Source of the DNA: Nocardia paucivorans NBRC 100373
GTDB taxonomy: Bacteria; Actinomycetota; Actinomycetes; Mycobacteriales; Mycobacteriaceae
Length of the DNA stretch: 64,000 nt
NCBI RefSeq assembly: GCF_000308675.1
Contig: NZ_BAGE01000038.1
Coordinates: 62,001 to 126,000, forward strand
Reading direction: 5' to 3'
The number at the start of each line of letters is the position of its first letter. Within the stretch, counting starts at the first letter, position 1. Of the stretch, positions 16,462 to 25,725 are shown piece by piece. The notes under the pieces were generated by a model, which saw nothing but the letters and a program-made list of their open reading frames with translations, had not been told where the DNA came from and did not search any database. The translations under genes were made by a program, and so were the position numbers.

Positions 16462-16776
16462 CTACTGAACCGCGTTTCCGAGGGCGGCGGCGTTCTGCTG
16501 GTCCTGGTTCTCGAAATCGGTCGCGACCTCGTCGATGCCGGTGGCGATCGCGGTGATGGCCCGACTCAACAGGTCGATGCCCTTCATCCCCTCCTCGGCG
16601 CCCGGCTTGTACTTCTCGGCGAATTTGGTGCCGATCTCGTCGCCGCCCCAGCATTCGCCTTCGGCCTCGATGGCCGACTTGGCGGCGTTCAGCACGGACA
16701 AGACCTTGTCCGCTGCCTGGGCGACCGCGGGTCGGCTCGCCCGCAGGATTTCCGGGTCGACCTTGATCGTGCTCAC
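16462..16776 (-). CDS. WXG100-family ESX-type secretion protein
   Basis: 104 residues, all helical. The WXG turn is CWGGDEIG at about residues 42-49, between two amphipathic helices, as in EsxA/EsxB-like proteins. The C-terminal part (IDEVATDFENQDQ) provides a YxxxD-like acidic tail with Phe instead of Tyr (FENQD). It should be exported by a type VII system encoded elsewhere. Its GTG start overlaps the TGA of the YbaB-like gene, so the two are coupled. There is no large WXG-linked toxin next to it. Confidence 0.85.
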   Translation of the reverse strand: MSTIKVDPEILRASRPAVAQAADKVLSVLNAAKSAIEAEGECWGGDEIGTKFAEKYKPGAEEGMKGIDLLSRAITAIATGIDEVATDFENQDQQNAAALGNAVQ

Positions 16777-17279
16777 CGGTCACCTCCCAGGTAGCGGCGT
16801 TCGCGGTAGTAGGAGTCCTCTTCCTCCGGATCCATCGGCTCCGGCGGCGGGGCCGGGGCGGGATCGGGGAACAGGGAATCGACCAGCGCGCGGATACTGG
16901 GCGCGCCGGGCACCAGATCGGGAAGATCCGGCACATCGCCCGCTACCTCTTCGACCGGGGCGTAGGCCTGTTCGGCGGCCTCGGTGGCCTGGCGGGCCGC
17001 GGCCTGGACGGCCTCGGTGATGGAACGACCCAGTTTCTCCGGGGTGGAGCGTTTGAACGCCTCGGGTTCCAGGCGCACCTGTACGGGTACGCCGGCCGCA
17101 TTGGATTCGACGCGCACCAGATTGTCCGACGACCAAGCGGTAACCGTCATCGAGGCCAGGCGGGCCTGCGCCTCGGCCAGGCCTTGGCGCTGCCGCTCGA
17201 GGGTCGCCAATAGTTCGTCGACGTCTGCGCGCAGGGCGTCGTTGCGCGCGGCCGCCGCCGCGCGGTCGCTGCCGGTCAT
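16773..17279 (-). CDS. YbaB/EbfC-family protein of a T7SS gene pair
   Basis: 168 residues. The middle portion (about 45-95) matches YbaB/EbfC: SMTVTAWSSDNLVRVESNAA, then GVPVQVRLEPEAFK. It is preceded by a coiled helix and followed by an acidic, proline-rich tail (PDPAPAPPPEPMDPEEED). In Nocardia and relatives this domain commonly precedes a WXG100 gene and a polymorphic toxin gene. Here only the WXG100 follows. It is probably a chaperone-like or escort protein for that substrate (inference). Confidence 0.8.
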   Translation of the reverse strand: MTGSDRAAAAARNDALRADVDELLATLERQRQGLAEAQARLASMTVTAWSSDNLVRVESNAAGVPVQVRLEPEAFKRSTPEKLGRSITEAVQAAARQATEAAEQAYAPVEEVAGDVPDLPDLVPGAPSIRALVDSLFPDPAPAPPPEPMDPEEEDSYYRERRYLGGDR

Positions 17280-17437
17280 CCTGTTACCTCTGTTTCCGAG
17301 TTCGGTGCCATATCTGTATTCGACGCGGCGGCCCGCCGAACGGTTCCCCGGTGCCGAGGGGGATCCGATCGCGGCGGGTGCGGTCGGCTCTCCATCATCT
17401 TGCCCTGTTCGATGCGGAAAACGAGACGCACGGTGGG

Positions 17438-18052
17438 TTATTCACCGTCGGGGGAGATGTCGGGGGATATATTGAGCAGCGCCGCCTGTACCTGGTAGAG
17501 CCGGTCCACATCGCCGCGCAGACCGGTGACATTGTCGTTGTAGAGGAAGGCCTCGCCGAGGCGGACCAGGGAATAGGCGAGCAGTGATCGCTCCAGTAGG
17601 GGACGATAGCCGTCCTCTTCGGCGCGGGCGATGAGCGTTTCCACCGCCGCCAGGACACGAGGTTGCACCGGGCCGTCGCTGGAGGTGAGGATGCGCAGGC
17701 CGGCGATCGGTTCGTTCTCGAAATAGCGACGAAACGGTTCGTTGCCCGCCATCCAACGATTGACCCGGTCCAGGACGTCGAGGATACGGCGGGCGCCGCT
17801 GCTGCGGCGGCGGGCGTCTGCGCGATCGATCAGCGCTTCGAACTCACCGGCCAGAACCGCGCCCAGCACCCCGTCGCGGGAACCGAACCAGCGGTAGACG
17901 GAGGCGCGGCTGAGCCGCAGTTGGGCGGCGATGGCCTGGATATCGACGCGTTCGCCGGCCAGGAAGGCCTGCCGTGCCAGTTCGACGACCTGTTCGCGGG
18001 TGGCGGATGCGGGCCGACCGGGTGGGCGGGCAGCATTGGAAACGGTCTTCAT
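17438..18052 (-). CDS. TetR/AcrR family regulator (QsdR-like)
   Basis: 204 residues from ATG 18052. A GTG at 18067 in frame is an alternative. The HTH region reads REQVVELARQAFLAGERVDI, then LRLSRASVYRWFGSRDGVLG. The C-terminal domain contains NRWMAGNEPFRRYFENEPIA and LLERSLLAYSLVRLGEAFLY, like QsdR-type TetRs. The 24-bp palindrome GATACA-N12-TGTATC overlaps its start, and an identical arrangement precedes the acyl-CoA dehydrogenase upstream. It probably represses both itself and that gene. Confidence 0.88.
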   Translation of the reverse strand: MKTVSNAARPPGRPASATREQVVELARQAFLAGERVDIQAIAAQLRLSRASVYRWFGSRDGVLGAVLAGEFEALIDRADARRRSSGARRILDVLDRVNRWMAGNEPFRRYFENEPIAGLRILTSSDGPVQPRVLAAVETLIARAEEDGYRPLLERSLLAYSLVRLGEAFLYNDNVTGLRGDVDRLYQVQAALLNISPDISPDGE

Positions 18053-18060
18053 CGCTGAAT

Positions 18061-18084
18061 GATACACGATGAATGAAATGTATC
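18061..18084. promoter_or_regulatory. TetR operator copy 1 (GATACA-N12-TGTATC)
   Basis: A 24-bp inverted repeat with perfect 6-bp arms, at the 5' end of the tetR gene and just after the acyl-CoA dehydrogenase stop. Arm sequence and 12-bp spacer are identical in form to the copy at 19899-19922. Confidence 0.7.
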
Positions 18085-18091
18085 TAATTTC

Positions 18092-19885
18092 TCAGAACCA
18101 GGCGTCGCGCATATCGAGCGTGGTGGTGTCGAGGGCGGCGAGCAGGTCCAGTTGTGGTCCGGTGCGGGGTAGTTCGAATCGGTAGAAATAGCGCGCCGCA
18201 TGCCGTTTGCCCTCGTAGAAATCATCCGTGCGGCCCTGGGTGGCGAGCAGCTGTTCCAGCCAGATCCAGGCCATGGTGATATGACCGAAGGCCTCCAGAT
18301 AGATCGAACTGTTGGCGAGGGCGCGCTCCACATCTCCGGTGGCGAACAATTCGATGGTCACCCGGGCCAGCCGCTCCCACGAGGCCTCGAGGGCATCGGC
18401 GAACTCCGCGGCCTCGCCGCCGACGATCCGGGCGGCGGCGATCGTGGCGCGCACGCGGGTGTCGAGTTCACGCAGACTCGCGCCACCGTGTTGGGTGACC
18501 TTGCGGCCGAGTAGGTCCAGGCCCTGGATACCGTGGGTGCCCTCGTGGATCGGGTTGAGGCGATTGTCGCGGTAGTGCTGTTCGACGTTGTACTCACGGG
18601 TGTAGCCGTAACCGCCGAGTACCTGGATGGCGAGATCGTTGGCGGCCACACACCACTGGGAGGGCCAGCTCTTGGCGATGGGGGTGAGGATATCCAACAG
18701 TAGGGTGCGGGCGCGGTGTTGCTCCGGAGACTCGGCAGTGCGCTGCTCGTCGATCAGCCGGGCGCAGTACAGGACGAGGGCGAGCGCGCCCTCGGCATAG
18801 CTCTTCTGTGCCAGCAGCATCCGTTTGACATCGGCGTGTTCGATGATCGGTCGCTGCGGGGTGGTCGGATCGGTGCCTTTGGTGCGGCCCTGCAGGCGAG
18901 TGCGGGCGTAGTCGAGGGATTCGAGGTATCCGGTGTAGCCGAGTGCCGCGGCCACCAGGCCGACGCCGGCCCGCGCCTCGTTCATCATGTGGAACATGTA
19001 GCTCAGCCCCCGGTGCGGTTCTCCGACGAGATACCCGACCGCACCGGATTCGCCGCCGGGTGTCCACCGACCCTCACCGAAGTTCAGGACCGTATTGACG
19101 GTGCCGCGAAATCCCATCTTGTGATTGAGCCCCACCAGGGCGATGTCGTTGCGCTCGCCGAGCGACCCGTCCGCGCCGACGAGATAGCGGGGCACCACGA
19201 ACAGGGATATTCCCTTGGTGCCGGGCGGGCCGCCGGGAATTTTGGCGAGCACCAGATGCACGATGTTCTCGCTCAGTTCGTGATCGCCGCCGGAGATCCA
19301 CATCTTGGTGCCGAAGATTCGATAGGTGCCGTCGGCTCGGGGTTCGGCGCGGGTGACGATATCCGCCAGCGACGATCCCGCCTGCGGCTCGGACAGGCAC
19401 ATGGTGCCGAAGAAACGCCCCTCGATCATCGGACGCACGAATCGGTCCACCAGCTCGGCATCCGCATGGCTGGTGAGCAGATTGGCATTGCCGATGGTGA
19501 GCATCGGGTAGGCGCTGGTCCCCGGATTGGCGGCGTGGAACCAGGCGAGGGCGGCCTGGGCCACGGCCGCGGGCAGTTGGGCGCCGCCGAGTTCGGCGTC
19601 CATGGTGGCGCCGACCATACCGGCCTCGGCGAAGGCGTTCAGGGCGGTGCGCACCTCGGGGATGATGGTGACCTTATCGCCGTCGAAAGTGGGCTCGTGC
19701 GCGTCGTTGAGTTTGTTGTGGGGGGCGAAGTACTTGGTGGCGAGCTGTTCGCCGAGCTCGAGGACGGCGTCGAAGGTTTCCCTGGAATGCTCGGCGTAGC
19801 GGGGATGGGCGGTCAGCGATTCGACGTCGAGCCATTCGTACAGCAGGAAGTCGAGGTCCCGCCGGGACAGCAGAGTAGGTCGCAT
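18092..19885 (-). CDS. Acyl-CoA dehydrogenase (long, with C-terminal extension)
   Basis: 597 residues, about 200 longer than standard short/medium-chain enzymes. It belongs to the class with an added C-terminal helical domain. Visible markers are FFGTMCLSEPQAGSSLADIV (FAD/substrate motif), FGTKMWISGGDHEL, QVLGGYGYTREYNVEQHYRD and the NPIHEGTHGIQGLDLLGRK segment. It should introduce an alpha-beta double bond in an acyl-CoA. ATG 19885 has AAAGGG 6 bp upstream and is preferred over the TTG at 19891. Control by the downstream TetR is suggested by the shared palindrome. Confidence 0.92.
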   Translation of the reverse strand: MRPTLLSRRDLDFLLYEWLDVESLTAHPRYAEHSRETFDAVLELGEQLATKYFAPHNKLNDAHEPTFDGDKVTIIPEVRTALNAFAEAGMVGATMDAELGGAQLPAAVAQAALAWFHAANPGTSAYPMLTIGNANLLTSHADAELVDRFVRPMIEGRFFGTMCLSEPQAGSSLADIVTRAEPRADGTYRIFGTKMWISGGDHELSENIVHLVLAKIPGGPPGTKGISLFVVPRYLVGADGSLGERNDIALVGLNHKMGFRGTVNTVLNFGEGRWTPGGESGAVGYLVGEPHRGLSYMFHMMNEARAGVGLVAAALGYTGYLESLDYARTRLQGRTKGTDPTTPQRPIIEHADVKRMLLAQKSYAEGALALVLYCARLIDEQRTAESPEQHRARTLLLDILTPIAKSWPSQWCVAANDLAIQVLGGYGYTREYNVEQHYRDNRLNPIHEGTHGIQGLDLLGRKVTQHGGASLRELDTRVRATIAAARIVGGEAAEFADALEASWERLARVTIELFATGDVERALANSSIYLEAFGHITMAWIWLEQLLATQGRTDDFYEGKRHAARYFYRFELPRTGPQLDLLAALDTTTLDMRDAWF

Positions 19886-19898
19886 ACCCAACCCTTTC

Positions 19899-19922
19899 GA
19901 TACATATTAGGGTGAGTGTATC
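19899..19922. promoter_or_regulatory. TetR operator copy 2 (GATACA-N12-TGTATC)
   Basis: A 24-bp inverted repeat with the same 6-bp arms and 12-bp spacer as 18061-18084. It ends 14 bp before the acyl-CoA dehydrogenase start and would block transcription or ribosome access when bound. Confidence 0.7.
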
Positions 19923-19951
19923 AATATAGGGGCTGTGATACCGCGGGGATC

Positions 19952-21784
19952 TCACTGTGTCGAGGTGAGCCTAGCCAAGATCGCGGCGGCCATGGCGGCC
20001 GGGTCGCCATCGCTGGGACGCAGGACCAGGGTGGGGGTGAGCGGTGGCTCGTACGGATCGTCGATCCCGGTGAAGCCGCGGATCTCTCCCGCTCGTGCCC
20101 TGGCGTACATCCCCTTGGGATCGCGGGCCTCGCAGATCTCGAGTGGAGTATCGACGAAGACCTCCAGAAACGGTAGGCCCGCCGCCTCGTGGACCGCGCG
20201 GGCGCGGTCGCGGTCGGCGCGATACGGGCTGATCAGCGAGACGATCGCGACCACCCCCGCCTCGGCGAACAATCGCGCGACCTCACCCACCCGGCGCACG
20301 TTCTCCGCCCGGTCGGCGGTGGTGAAACCGAGATCGGAGTTGAGACCATGACGCAGATTGTCGCCGTCGAGCAGGAAGGCGGGGCGACCGGCCGCCACCA
20401 GCCGCCGTTCCAGCTTCACCGCCACCGTCGATTTACCGGAACCGGACAGGCCGGTCAGCCAGACGGTCGCGCCTCGGGTGGCGCGTTCGTCGCGGCCCAC
20501 CGCGGTGGCATGCCAGACCACCCGTGACGACGGGAGGCCGGCGCCGGCGATCATTCCCGCGCCGACGGTGTCGCCGGTGGTGTCGTCGACCAGGACGAAA
20601 CTTCCGGTGCCCCGATTGCGGCGGTACGGGTCGAACAGCAGCGGTTGCCGGGTCCGCAACTGGACGCGGCCGATCTCGTTGAGCGCCAGTGCGCGCGCGC
20701 CCTCGTCGCGGTGCAGGGTGTTGACATCGAGTCGGTAGTCCAGCGAGCGCACCTGAGCCATCACACTGCGGGTGGTGTGACGCACCTGGTAGGTCGCGCC
20801 CGGACGCAGGGTGGAATCGTCGGCGAACCAGCACACCATGGCGTCCAGGTCGCGACCCACCTGCGGGCGATTGGCCGGACGACACAACAGGTCGCCCCGC
20901 GAGATATCGAGCTGATCGGCCAGCTCCACGGTGACCGCCTGCGGGGGAAACGCCTCGGTGAGCGGAACACCGCCGGGACCCCAGATCCGGGTCACGGTGG
21001 TGGTGAAACCCGATGGCATCACCGCGATCTCGTCGCCCGGTTTGAACACCCCACCCGCGATCGTTCCCGCATAGCCACGGAAATCCGTTGCGCCGCTGCG
21101 TATCACGTATTGCACCGGCAACCGTGCATCGATGAGGTTGCGATCGGAGGCGATATGCACCTCCTCGAGGTGGTGCAGCAGGGGAGTGCCCTCGTACCAG
21201 GGCATGGCCGTGCTGCGATGCACGATATTGTCGCCCTGTAGCGCCGAGACCGGAATGAAGGTGAGATCGGCGATGTTCAGCCGGGAGGCGAAACCGGCGA
21301 ACTCCTCCCGGATCTCGGTGAACCGCTGCTGCGACCAGTCGACCAGGTCCATTTTGTTCACGCACAGCACCAGGTGGGGAACCCCGAGCAATGAGGCCAG
21401 GAAGGCGTGTCGACGAGTCTGCTCCACCACACCTTTACGGGCGTCGACCAGAATCAGCGCCAGATCGGCGGTGGAGGCGCCGGTGACCATATTGCGGGTG
21501 TATTGGATATGGCCCGGGGTGTCGGCGATGATGAATTTCCGTCGGGGTGTGGCGAAATAACGGTGCGCCACATCGATGGTGATGCCCTGTTCGCGTTCCG
21601 CGCGCAGTCCGTCGGTGAGCAGTGCCAGATTCGGATGGTCCTCGCCGCGTTCGCGGCCTTCGCGTTCCACGGCGTCGAGTTGATCGGTGAACAACGCCTT
21701 GGAATCGAACAGTAGCCGGCCGATGAGGGTGGATTTCCCGTCGTCGACGCTGCCCGCGGTGGCCAGGCGCAGCAGGGTGCTCAT
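19952..21784 (-). CDS. cysNC: Sulfate adenylyltransferase subunit 1 / APS kinase fusion
   Basis: 610 residues. Residues 1 to about 430 are an EF-Tu-like GTPase (Walker [11 protein letters not shown] at 11-20, DTPGH, NKMD) that drives ATP sulfurylase. From about 435 an APS kinase domain follows (P-loop [46 protein letters not shown]). Together with CysD it makes PAPS from sulfate and ATP. PAPS is needed for cysteine synthesis or sulfotransfer. The ATG overlaps the cysD stop by one base. It sits 5' to 3' with cysD, and a sulfotransferase gene lies close by. Confidence 0.97.
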   Translation of the reverse strand: MSTLLRLATAGSVDDGKSTLIGRLLFDSKALFTDQLDAVEREGRERGEDHPNLALLTDGLRAEREQGITIDVAHRYFATPRRKFIIADTPGHIQYTRNMVTGASTADLALILVDARKGVVEQTRRHAFLASLLGVPHLVLCVNKMDLVDWSQQRFTEIREEFAGFASRLNIADLTFIPVSALQGDNIVHRSTAMPWYEGTPLLHHLEEVHIASDRNLIDARLPVQYVIRSGATDFRGYAGTIAGGVFKPGDEIAVMPSGFTTTVTRIWGPGGVPLTEAFPPQAVTVELADQLDISRGDLLCRPANRPQVGRDLDAMVCWFADDSTLRPGATYQVRHTTRSVMAQVRSLDYRLDVNTLHRDEGARALALNEIGRVQLRTRQPLLFDPYRRNRGTGSFVLVDDTTGDTVGAGMIAGAGLPSSRVVWHATAVGRDERATRGATVWLTGLSGSGKSTVAVKLERRLVAAGRPAFLLDGDNLRHGLNSDLGFTTADRAENVRRVGEVARLFAEAGVVAIVSLISPYRADRDRARAVHEAAGLPFLEVFVDTPLEICEARDPKGMYARARAGEIRGFTGIDDPYEPPLTPTLVLRPSDGDPAAMAAAILARLTSTQ

Positions 21785-22716
21785 CAGAAGTAGCCCTCTC
21801 GTTTGCGGTCTTCCATCCCGGCGGAGGAAATGCGATCGTCGGCTCGGGTGGCACCGCGTTCGGTGATGCGGGAGGCAGCGACCTCGGCCACCACCTCCTC
21901 AGGGGTGGCGGCGGTGGACTCCACGCAGCCGGTGCAGGTGGCGTCGCCGATCGTGCGGAAGCGGACCGTGGCCTCGTAGGGTTGCTCTCCGTCCAGAAGA
22001 TGCAGAAAACGGGTGTGTGCCAACAGCATTCCGTCCCGCTGGACCACCTTCCTGCGGTGGGCGTAATAGAGTGGGGGCAGTTCGATGCCCTCGTCGGCGA
22101 TATAGGTCCAGATATCGAGCTCGGTCCAGTTCGACAGGGGGAACACCCGGATGTGCTCACCCGGGCGGTGTTTGCCGTTGTACAGGTTCCACAGTTCCGG
22201 GCGTTGGCGGCGCGGATCCCACTGTCCGTATTCGTCGCGGAAGCTGAACACCCGCTCCTTGGCGCGTGCCTTCTCCTCGTCGCGGCGGGCGCCGCCGAAT
22301 ACCGCGTCGAAACGGTGTTCGCGAATCATCCGCAGCAGGGTGGTGGTCTGCAGCCGGTTTCGGCTCGCCCCCGGGCCGGTGTCCTCCACGACGCGCCCGG
22401 CATCGATATCGTCCTGTACCCGTCCGACGATCAGCCGCAGCCCCAGCCGGGCGACCGTCTCGTCGCGGTAGGTGATGATCTCGTCGAAATTGTGTCCGGT
22501 GTCGATGTGCAGAATCGGAAATGGCGGCGGAGCGGGCCAGAACGCCTTGGTCGCCAGGTGCAGCATCACCACCGAGTCCTTACCGCCGGAGAACAACAGG
22601 ACGGGACGTTCGAAGGTGGCCGCGACTTCGCGGAATATATGGGTCGATTCGGCCTCGAGCGCAGCCTGATGGGAGAGCTCGTAGCTGCCTGCCGTCGACT
22701 TCGCGTGCTGGCTCAC
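21784..22716 (-). CDS. cysD: Sulfate adenylyltransferase subunit 2
   Basis: 310 residues, standard length. The PP-loop motif is [16 protein letters not shown] (about 40-55). [16 protein letters not shown] and the C-terminal [11 protein letters not shown] are hallmarks of CysD. It adenylates sulfate to APS with CysN. It starts at GTG 22716 without a clear Shine-Dalgarno, so it is possibly leaderless. It starts 10 bp after the IclR stop on the same strand, and a KstR-like box (22727-22741) sits at -11 to -25 relative to the start. Confidence 0.96.
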   Translation of the reverse strand: MSQHAKSTAGSYELSHQAALEAESTHIFREVAATFERPVLLFSGGKDSVVMLHLATKAFWPAPPPFPILHIDTGHNFDEIITYRDETVARLGLRLIVGRVQDDIDAGRVVEDTGPGASRNRLQTTTLLRMIREHRFDAVFGGARRDEEKARAKERVFSFRDEYGQWDPRRQRPELWNLYNGKHRPGEHIRVFPLSNWTELDIWTYIADEGIELPPLYYAHRRKVVQRDGMLLAHTRFLHLLDGEQPYEATVRFRTIGDATCTGCVESTAATPEEVVAEVAASRITERGATRADDRISSAGMEDRKREGYF

Positions 22717-22725
22717 ACTAGAAAA

Positions 22726-23688
22726 CTAGAACACGTTTCTATCGAAGGTCAACGGTTTGCGCCCACCCGCGGCGGCGGTGACGGCATCGGCGGCGGCCAC
22801 CAGCGCCGCCCCTCTGCGGGCGATCTCGGCGCCGGTGACGGACTTGCCCACGTACATGGTGAGAACCATCTGCTGTCGGCCGTCGGCATCGTAGGTGGGG
22901 GCGGCGAGCAGGCTCACCGGGTGTTCCTTGCGCGGGCGCAGGTCCGCGCCCAGATACACCCGTTCGCCGAGGCTGGTGACCAGTTCGGCGACGGCGCTGC
23001 GCACCTCGTCGGGGAGATCGTGGGCGGCCACGCCGGCCAGGAGCGAATACAGTCGCCGCCCCGCGCCGGTCATGCTCTCCACCAGGTATCCGCGCTCCCG
23101 GCATTCGGCGACGATACGGCGCAGTCGGGTCTCGTCCTGGCGTAGTGGCACCGTGGGCGGGGTGGCCAACCAGGCCTCGAAGGCGGCGTCGGTGTCCCAC
23201 AGCACATACATGAGTCCCACCGGTGGCGCGAACGGGTAGGTGGCGCCCACTCGCACCATCCCCGGACCCGCGCTGTCCAGGATGCTGATCCGCTCCCCGA
23301 CGATCGCCGAGGCCGTGCAGGTGGTGTGGTAGGCGGCACCGAGCCGTTCGAGTTCGGGGTGGGCCAGACCGGCGATCGAGAAGATGTCCTGGGCGACTCG
23401 GCCCGCGGCGATGAGCGCCGGTCCCGGCCCGTAGTCGAGGCCGCGCGGGTCGCGGGTCAGATACCCGGCGGCGGTGAGTTCGGTGAGGATGCCCAGGCAG
23501 GTGGGTTTGGCCAGGCTCAGCTCCCGGGCGATCTCCGACAATCCGGCCCGACGGCCCCGCCGGGTGACGAAGTAGTCGAGCACCTGGATCACCCGCCGGG
23601 TGGGTGCGGACCGACGCCCTACCTCCCGGGGGTTTGCGATCGCGGATCGCAGGGCGGTTGCAGACGGTGTGGATGCCTCGGGCGACAT
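22726..23688 (-). CDS. IclR family transcriptional regulator
   Basis: 320 residues. An N-terminal winged HTH spans residues 30-85 (RRVIQVLDYFV, LSEIARELSLAKPTCLGILT). The C-terminal effector domain includes HTTCTASAIVGERISILDSA and a VYLGADLRPRKEHPVSLLAA segment. It lies between the cys operon and the DUF1214-SDR-sulfotransferase operon, divergent from the latter and co-directional with the former. It is the likely local regulator of sulfation. The effector is unknown. A KstR-like palindrome at 23699-23712 lies directly upstream of its start. Confidence 0.9.
   Translation of the reverse strand: MSPEASTPSATALRSAIANPREVGRRSAPTRRVIQVLDYFVTRRGRRAGLSEIARELSLAKPTCLGILTELTAAGYLTRDPRGLDYGPGPALIAAGRVAQDIFSIAGLAHPELERLGAAYHTTCTASAIVGERISILDSAGPGMVRVGATYPFAPPVGLMYVLWDTDAAFEAWLATPPTVPLRQDETRLRRIVAECRERGYLVESMTGAGRRLYSLLAGVAAHDLPDEVRSAVAELVTSLGERVYLGADLRPRKEHPVSLLAAPTYDADGRQQMVLTMYVGKSVTGAEIARRGAALVAAADAVTAAAGGRKPLTFDRNVF
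22727..22741. promoter_or_regulatory. KstR-like inverted repeat upstream of cysD (imperfect)
   Basis: TAGAACACGTTTCTA contains the AAC-NN-GTT core and differs by one position from the recalled KstR consensus TNNAACNNGTTNNA. It lies within the last codons of the IclR gene, directly upstream of cysD. It may be an operator or chance. Confidence 0.35.
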
Positions 23689-23698
23689 TGACCACTCC

Positions 23699-23712
23699 TA
23701 GAACAGGTTCTA
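23699..23712. promoter_or_regulatory. KstR-type box in IclR/DUF1214 divergent promoter
   Basis: TAGAACAGGTTCTA is a near-perfect palindrome matching the KstR consensus TNNAACNNGTTNNA at all fixed positions (consensus recalled from mycobacterial literature). It lies 11 bp upstream of the IclR ATG and 57 bp upstream of the preferred DUF1214 start. It could alternatively be the IclR protein's own site. Confidence 0.55.
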
Positions 23713-23769
23713 ATGTCTTTTTCATCGAAATGTACCAGAGCGGTACATATATGGAACACCGGGAGTATC

Positions 23770-24933
23770 GTGCTGACCCAGCCGTTCGCGGACGCCGTCG
23801 CCGCCGCCGAGGAGATCATCAAAGGCGCCCCGCATATCCGTACCGAACAGGACCTTGCCGAGGGCTACGACTATCTGGCGGGCAGTATCCGCGCCGCCAT
23901 CCAGATGTCGTGGGCGTACGAACGGGATTTTCCGTTCTTCGTCCAATCCACCGGCCCCTACACCAAGATGGGCCTGGACAACCCGGACACCCTCTACTAC
24001 CACGCGAATCTGCGTCCCGATGCCGAATACGTGGTCACCGGCATCCGCGGCACCACCCGTGACCTGAGTTTCCAGGTGCTCAACGGCAACTATTCGCCCA
24101 CCGAGGTGCCCGACGGCGAAACCGCCTTCGACGACCGCGCCCTCGACATCGCCCCCGACGGCTCGTTCGAACTGCGACTGGGCCCTCGGCCCGGTGGACG
24201 CAACCACATCCAACTGGCCCCCGATTCGACCATGCTCGCGGTGCGGGAGGTCTTCGGTGACTGGAATACCGAGAAGCCGGGAACCATCCGCATCGCCCGC
24301 GTCGACAAGATCGGTGCCGCGCCGCCGCCCGTCACCACCGATCTGATGGCCAAACGCTATGAGGTCGCGGGCAAGATGTTGATCTCGCGATTGAAGACCT
24401 TCCTGGCGTTTCCCGAATGGTTCTACCTGAACCTGCCGGTCAACACCATGACCGAGCCGCGTCGCACCCCCGGCGGCCTGGCCACCCAGTTCTCCTCGGT
24501 AGGTCACTACGAACTCACCGACGACCAGGTCATGATCCTCACGGTTCCCAAATCCGACGCACCCTATCAAGGCTTCCAACTCGGCAGTATGTGGTATCTG
24601 TCGCTGGACTACATCAACCACCAGACCAGCCTCAATGCCGATCAGGCGCAGGTCGACCCCGACGGCATGATCCGGCTCGTCATCAGCGAACGCGACCCCG
24701 GCCTGGTCAACTGGATCGAACGGATCGGCCACGACCGCGGCTATCTGCAGTTCCGTTGGCAGCGCCTGTCACGGGAGATGAAACCCGAGGACGGGCCGAC
24801 CGTGGAGGTGGTGTCGTTCGACGAGCTGCCGAACCGGTTGCCCTACTACACGCAGTCGCGGATCACGCCGCAGGACTGGGCCGCGCGGATCGCCGCCCGA
24901 CAGGCCGCGGTGGCGGAAAGGATGCTGGGCTGA
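23770..24933 (+). CDS. DUF1214-domain protein
   Basis: 387 residues from GTG 23770, which has GGGAG about 5 bp upstream. An ATG at 23713, directly abutting the palindrome, is an alternative. The C-terminal region (SSVGHYELTDDQVMILTVPK, then YQGFQLGSMWYLSLDYINHQ) is typical of DUF1214. No catalytic motif is known. Members often stand with steroid or lipid catabolic genes. Its TGA overlaps the ATG of the following SDR, so it is the first gene of a three-gene operon with SDR and sulfotransferase. Confidence 0.82.
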   Translation: MLTQPFADAVAAAEEIIKGAPHIRTEQDLAEGYDYLAGSIRAAIQMSWAYERDFPFFVQSTGPYTKMGLDNPDTLYYHANLRPDAEYVVTGIRGTTRDLSFQVLNGNYSPTEVPDGETAFDDRALDIAPDGSFELRLGPRPGGRNHIQLAPDSTMLAVREVFGDWNTEKPGTIRIARVDKIGAAPPPVTTDLMAKRYEVAGKMLISRLKTFLAFPEWFYLNLPVNTMTEPRRTPGGLATQFSSVGHYELTDDQVMILTVPKSDAPYQGFQLGSMWYLSLDYINHQTSLNADQAQVDPDGMIRLVISERDPGLVNWIERIGHDRGYLQFRWQRLSREMKPEDGPTVEVVSFDELPNRLPYYTQSRITPQDWAARIAARQAAVAERMLG

Positions 24934-25709
24934 TGCTCCTACAGGACAAAGTGGTCGTCATCTCGGGGATCGGTCCCGGACTCGGCCGTGCCATCGCATT
25001 GCGCAGTGCGGCAGCCGGCGCCGATGTGGTGTTGGCCGCGCGCACCGAATCCCGGTTGGTCGAGGTGGCCGCGGAGATCACCGCTTCGGGCCGTCGCGCC
25101 GTGACGGTGCCCACCGACATCACCGACGAGGACTCTGCGCAGCGGTTGGTGGAGGCCGCAACGAACGCCTTCGGCCGGGTCGACGCCCTGGTGAACAATG
25201 CCTTCGCCATGCCGCCGATGGCCGACCTCACCGATGTCGCACTCGACGATCTGCGCACCGGTCTGGAAACCAATGTGTTCGCCGCCCTGCGACTCACCCG
25301 ACTCTTCGCCCCCGCGCTCGCCGAGACCAAGGGATCGGTGGTGATGATCAACTCGGCGGTGCTGCGGCACTCCCGGCAACCTTACGGCCCCTACAAGATG
25401 ACCAAGACGACACTGTTGGCCGTGTCGCAGAGCCTGGCCACCGAACTCGGGCCCCGCGGTATCCGTGTGAATTCCGTTGCTCCGGGCTGGATCTGGTCGG
25501 ACACCCTGAAGTGGTACTTCGACTATCTGGCGAAGGAACGTGGCGTCACCGCCGAAGACATCTACACCGAGACCGCCTCGACCATCGATCTACGCCGGCT
25601 CCCCGAACCCGACGAGATCGCCGATGCCGTGGTCTTCTTCGCCTCCGATATGTCCCGGGCCGTCACCGGGGCATGTCTGGATGTGAACTGCGGCGAATTC
25701 CACCACTGA
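24933..25709 (+). CDS. Short-chain dehydrogenase/reductase
   Basis: 258 residues, classical SDR. The cofactor motif is SGIGPGLGRAIALRSA (residues 10-25). The NNAF element is present. Catalytic residues are Ser in INSAVLRHS and the Tyr-X3-Lys of YKMTK. The N-terminal G-x3-G-x-G pattern predicts NAD(P)(H). It would interconvert an alcohol and a ketone on the same substrate that is later sulfated, for example a steroid-like hydroxyl (inference from the operon). It is coupled to the DUF1214 gene and followed 17 bp later by the sulfotransferase. Confidence 0.92.
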   Translation: MLLQDKVVVISGIGPGLGRAIALRSAAAGADVVLAARTESRLVEVAAEITASGRRAVTVPTDITDEDSAQRLVEAATNAFGRVDALVNNAFAMPPMADLTDVALDDLRTGLETNVFAALRLTRLFAPALAETKGSVVMINSAVLRHSRQPYGPYKMTKTTLLAVSQSLATELGPRGIRVNSVAPGWIWSDTLKWYFDYLAKERGVTAEDIYTETASTIDLRRLPEPDEIADAVVFFASDMSRAVTGACLDVNCGEFHH

Positions 25710-25725
25710 GGGAGTTGGAGACACC

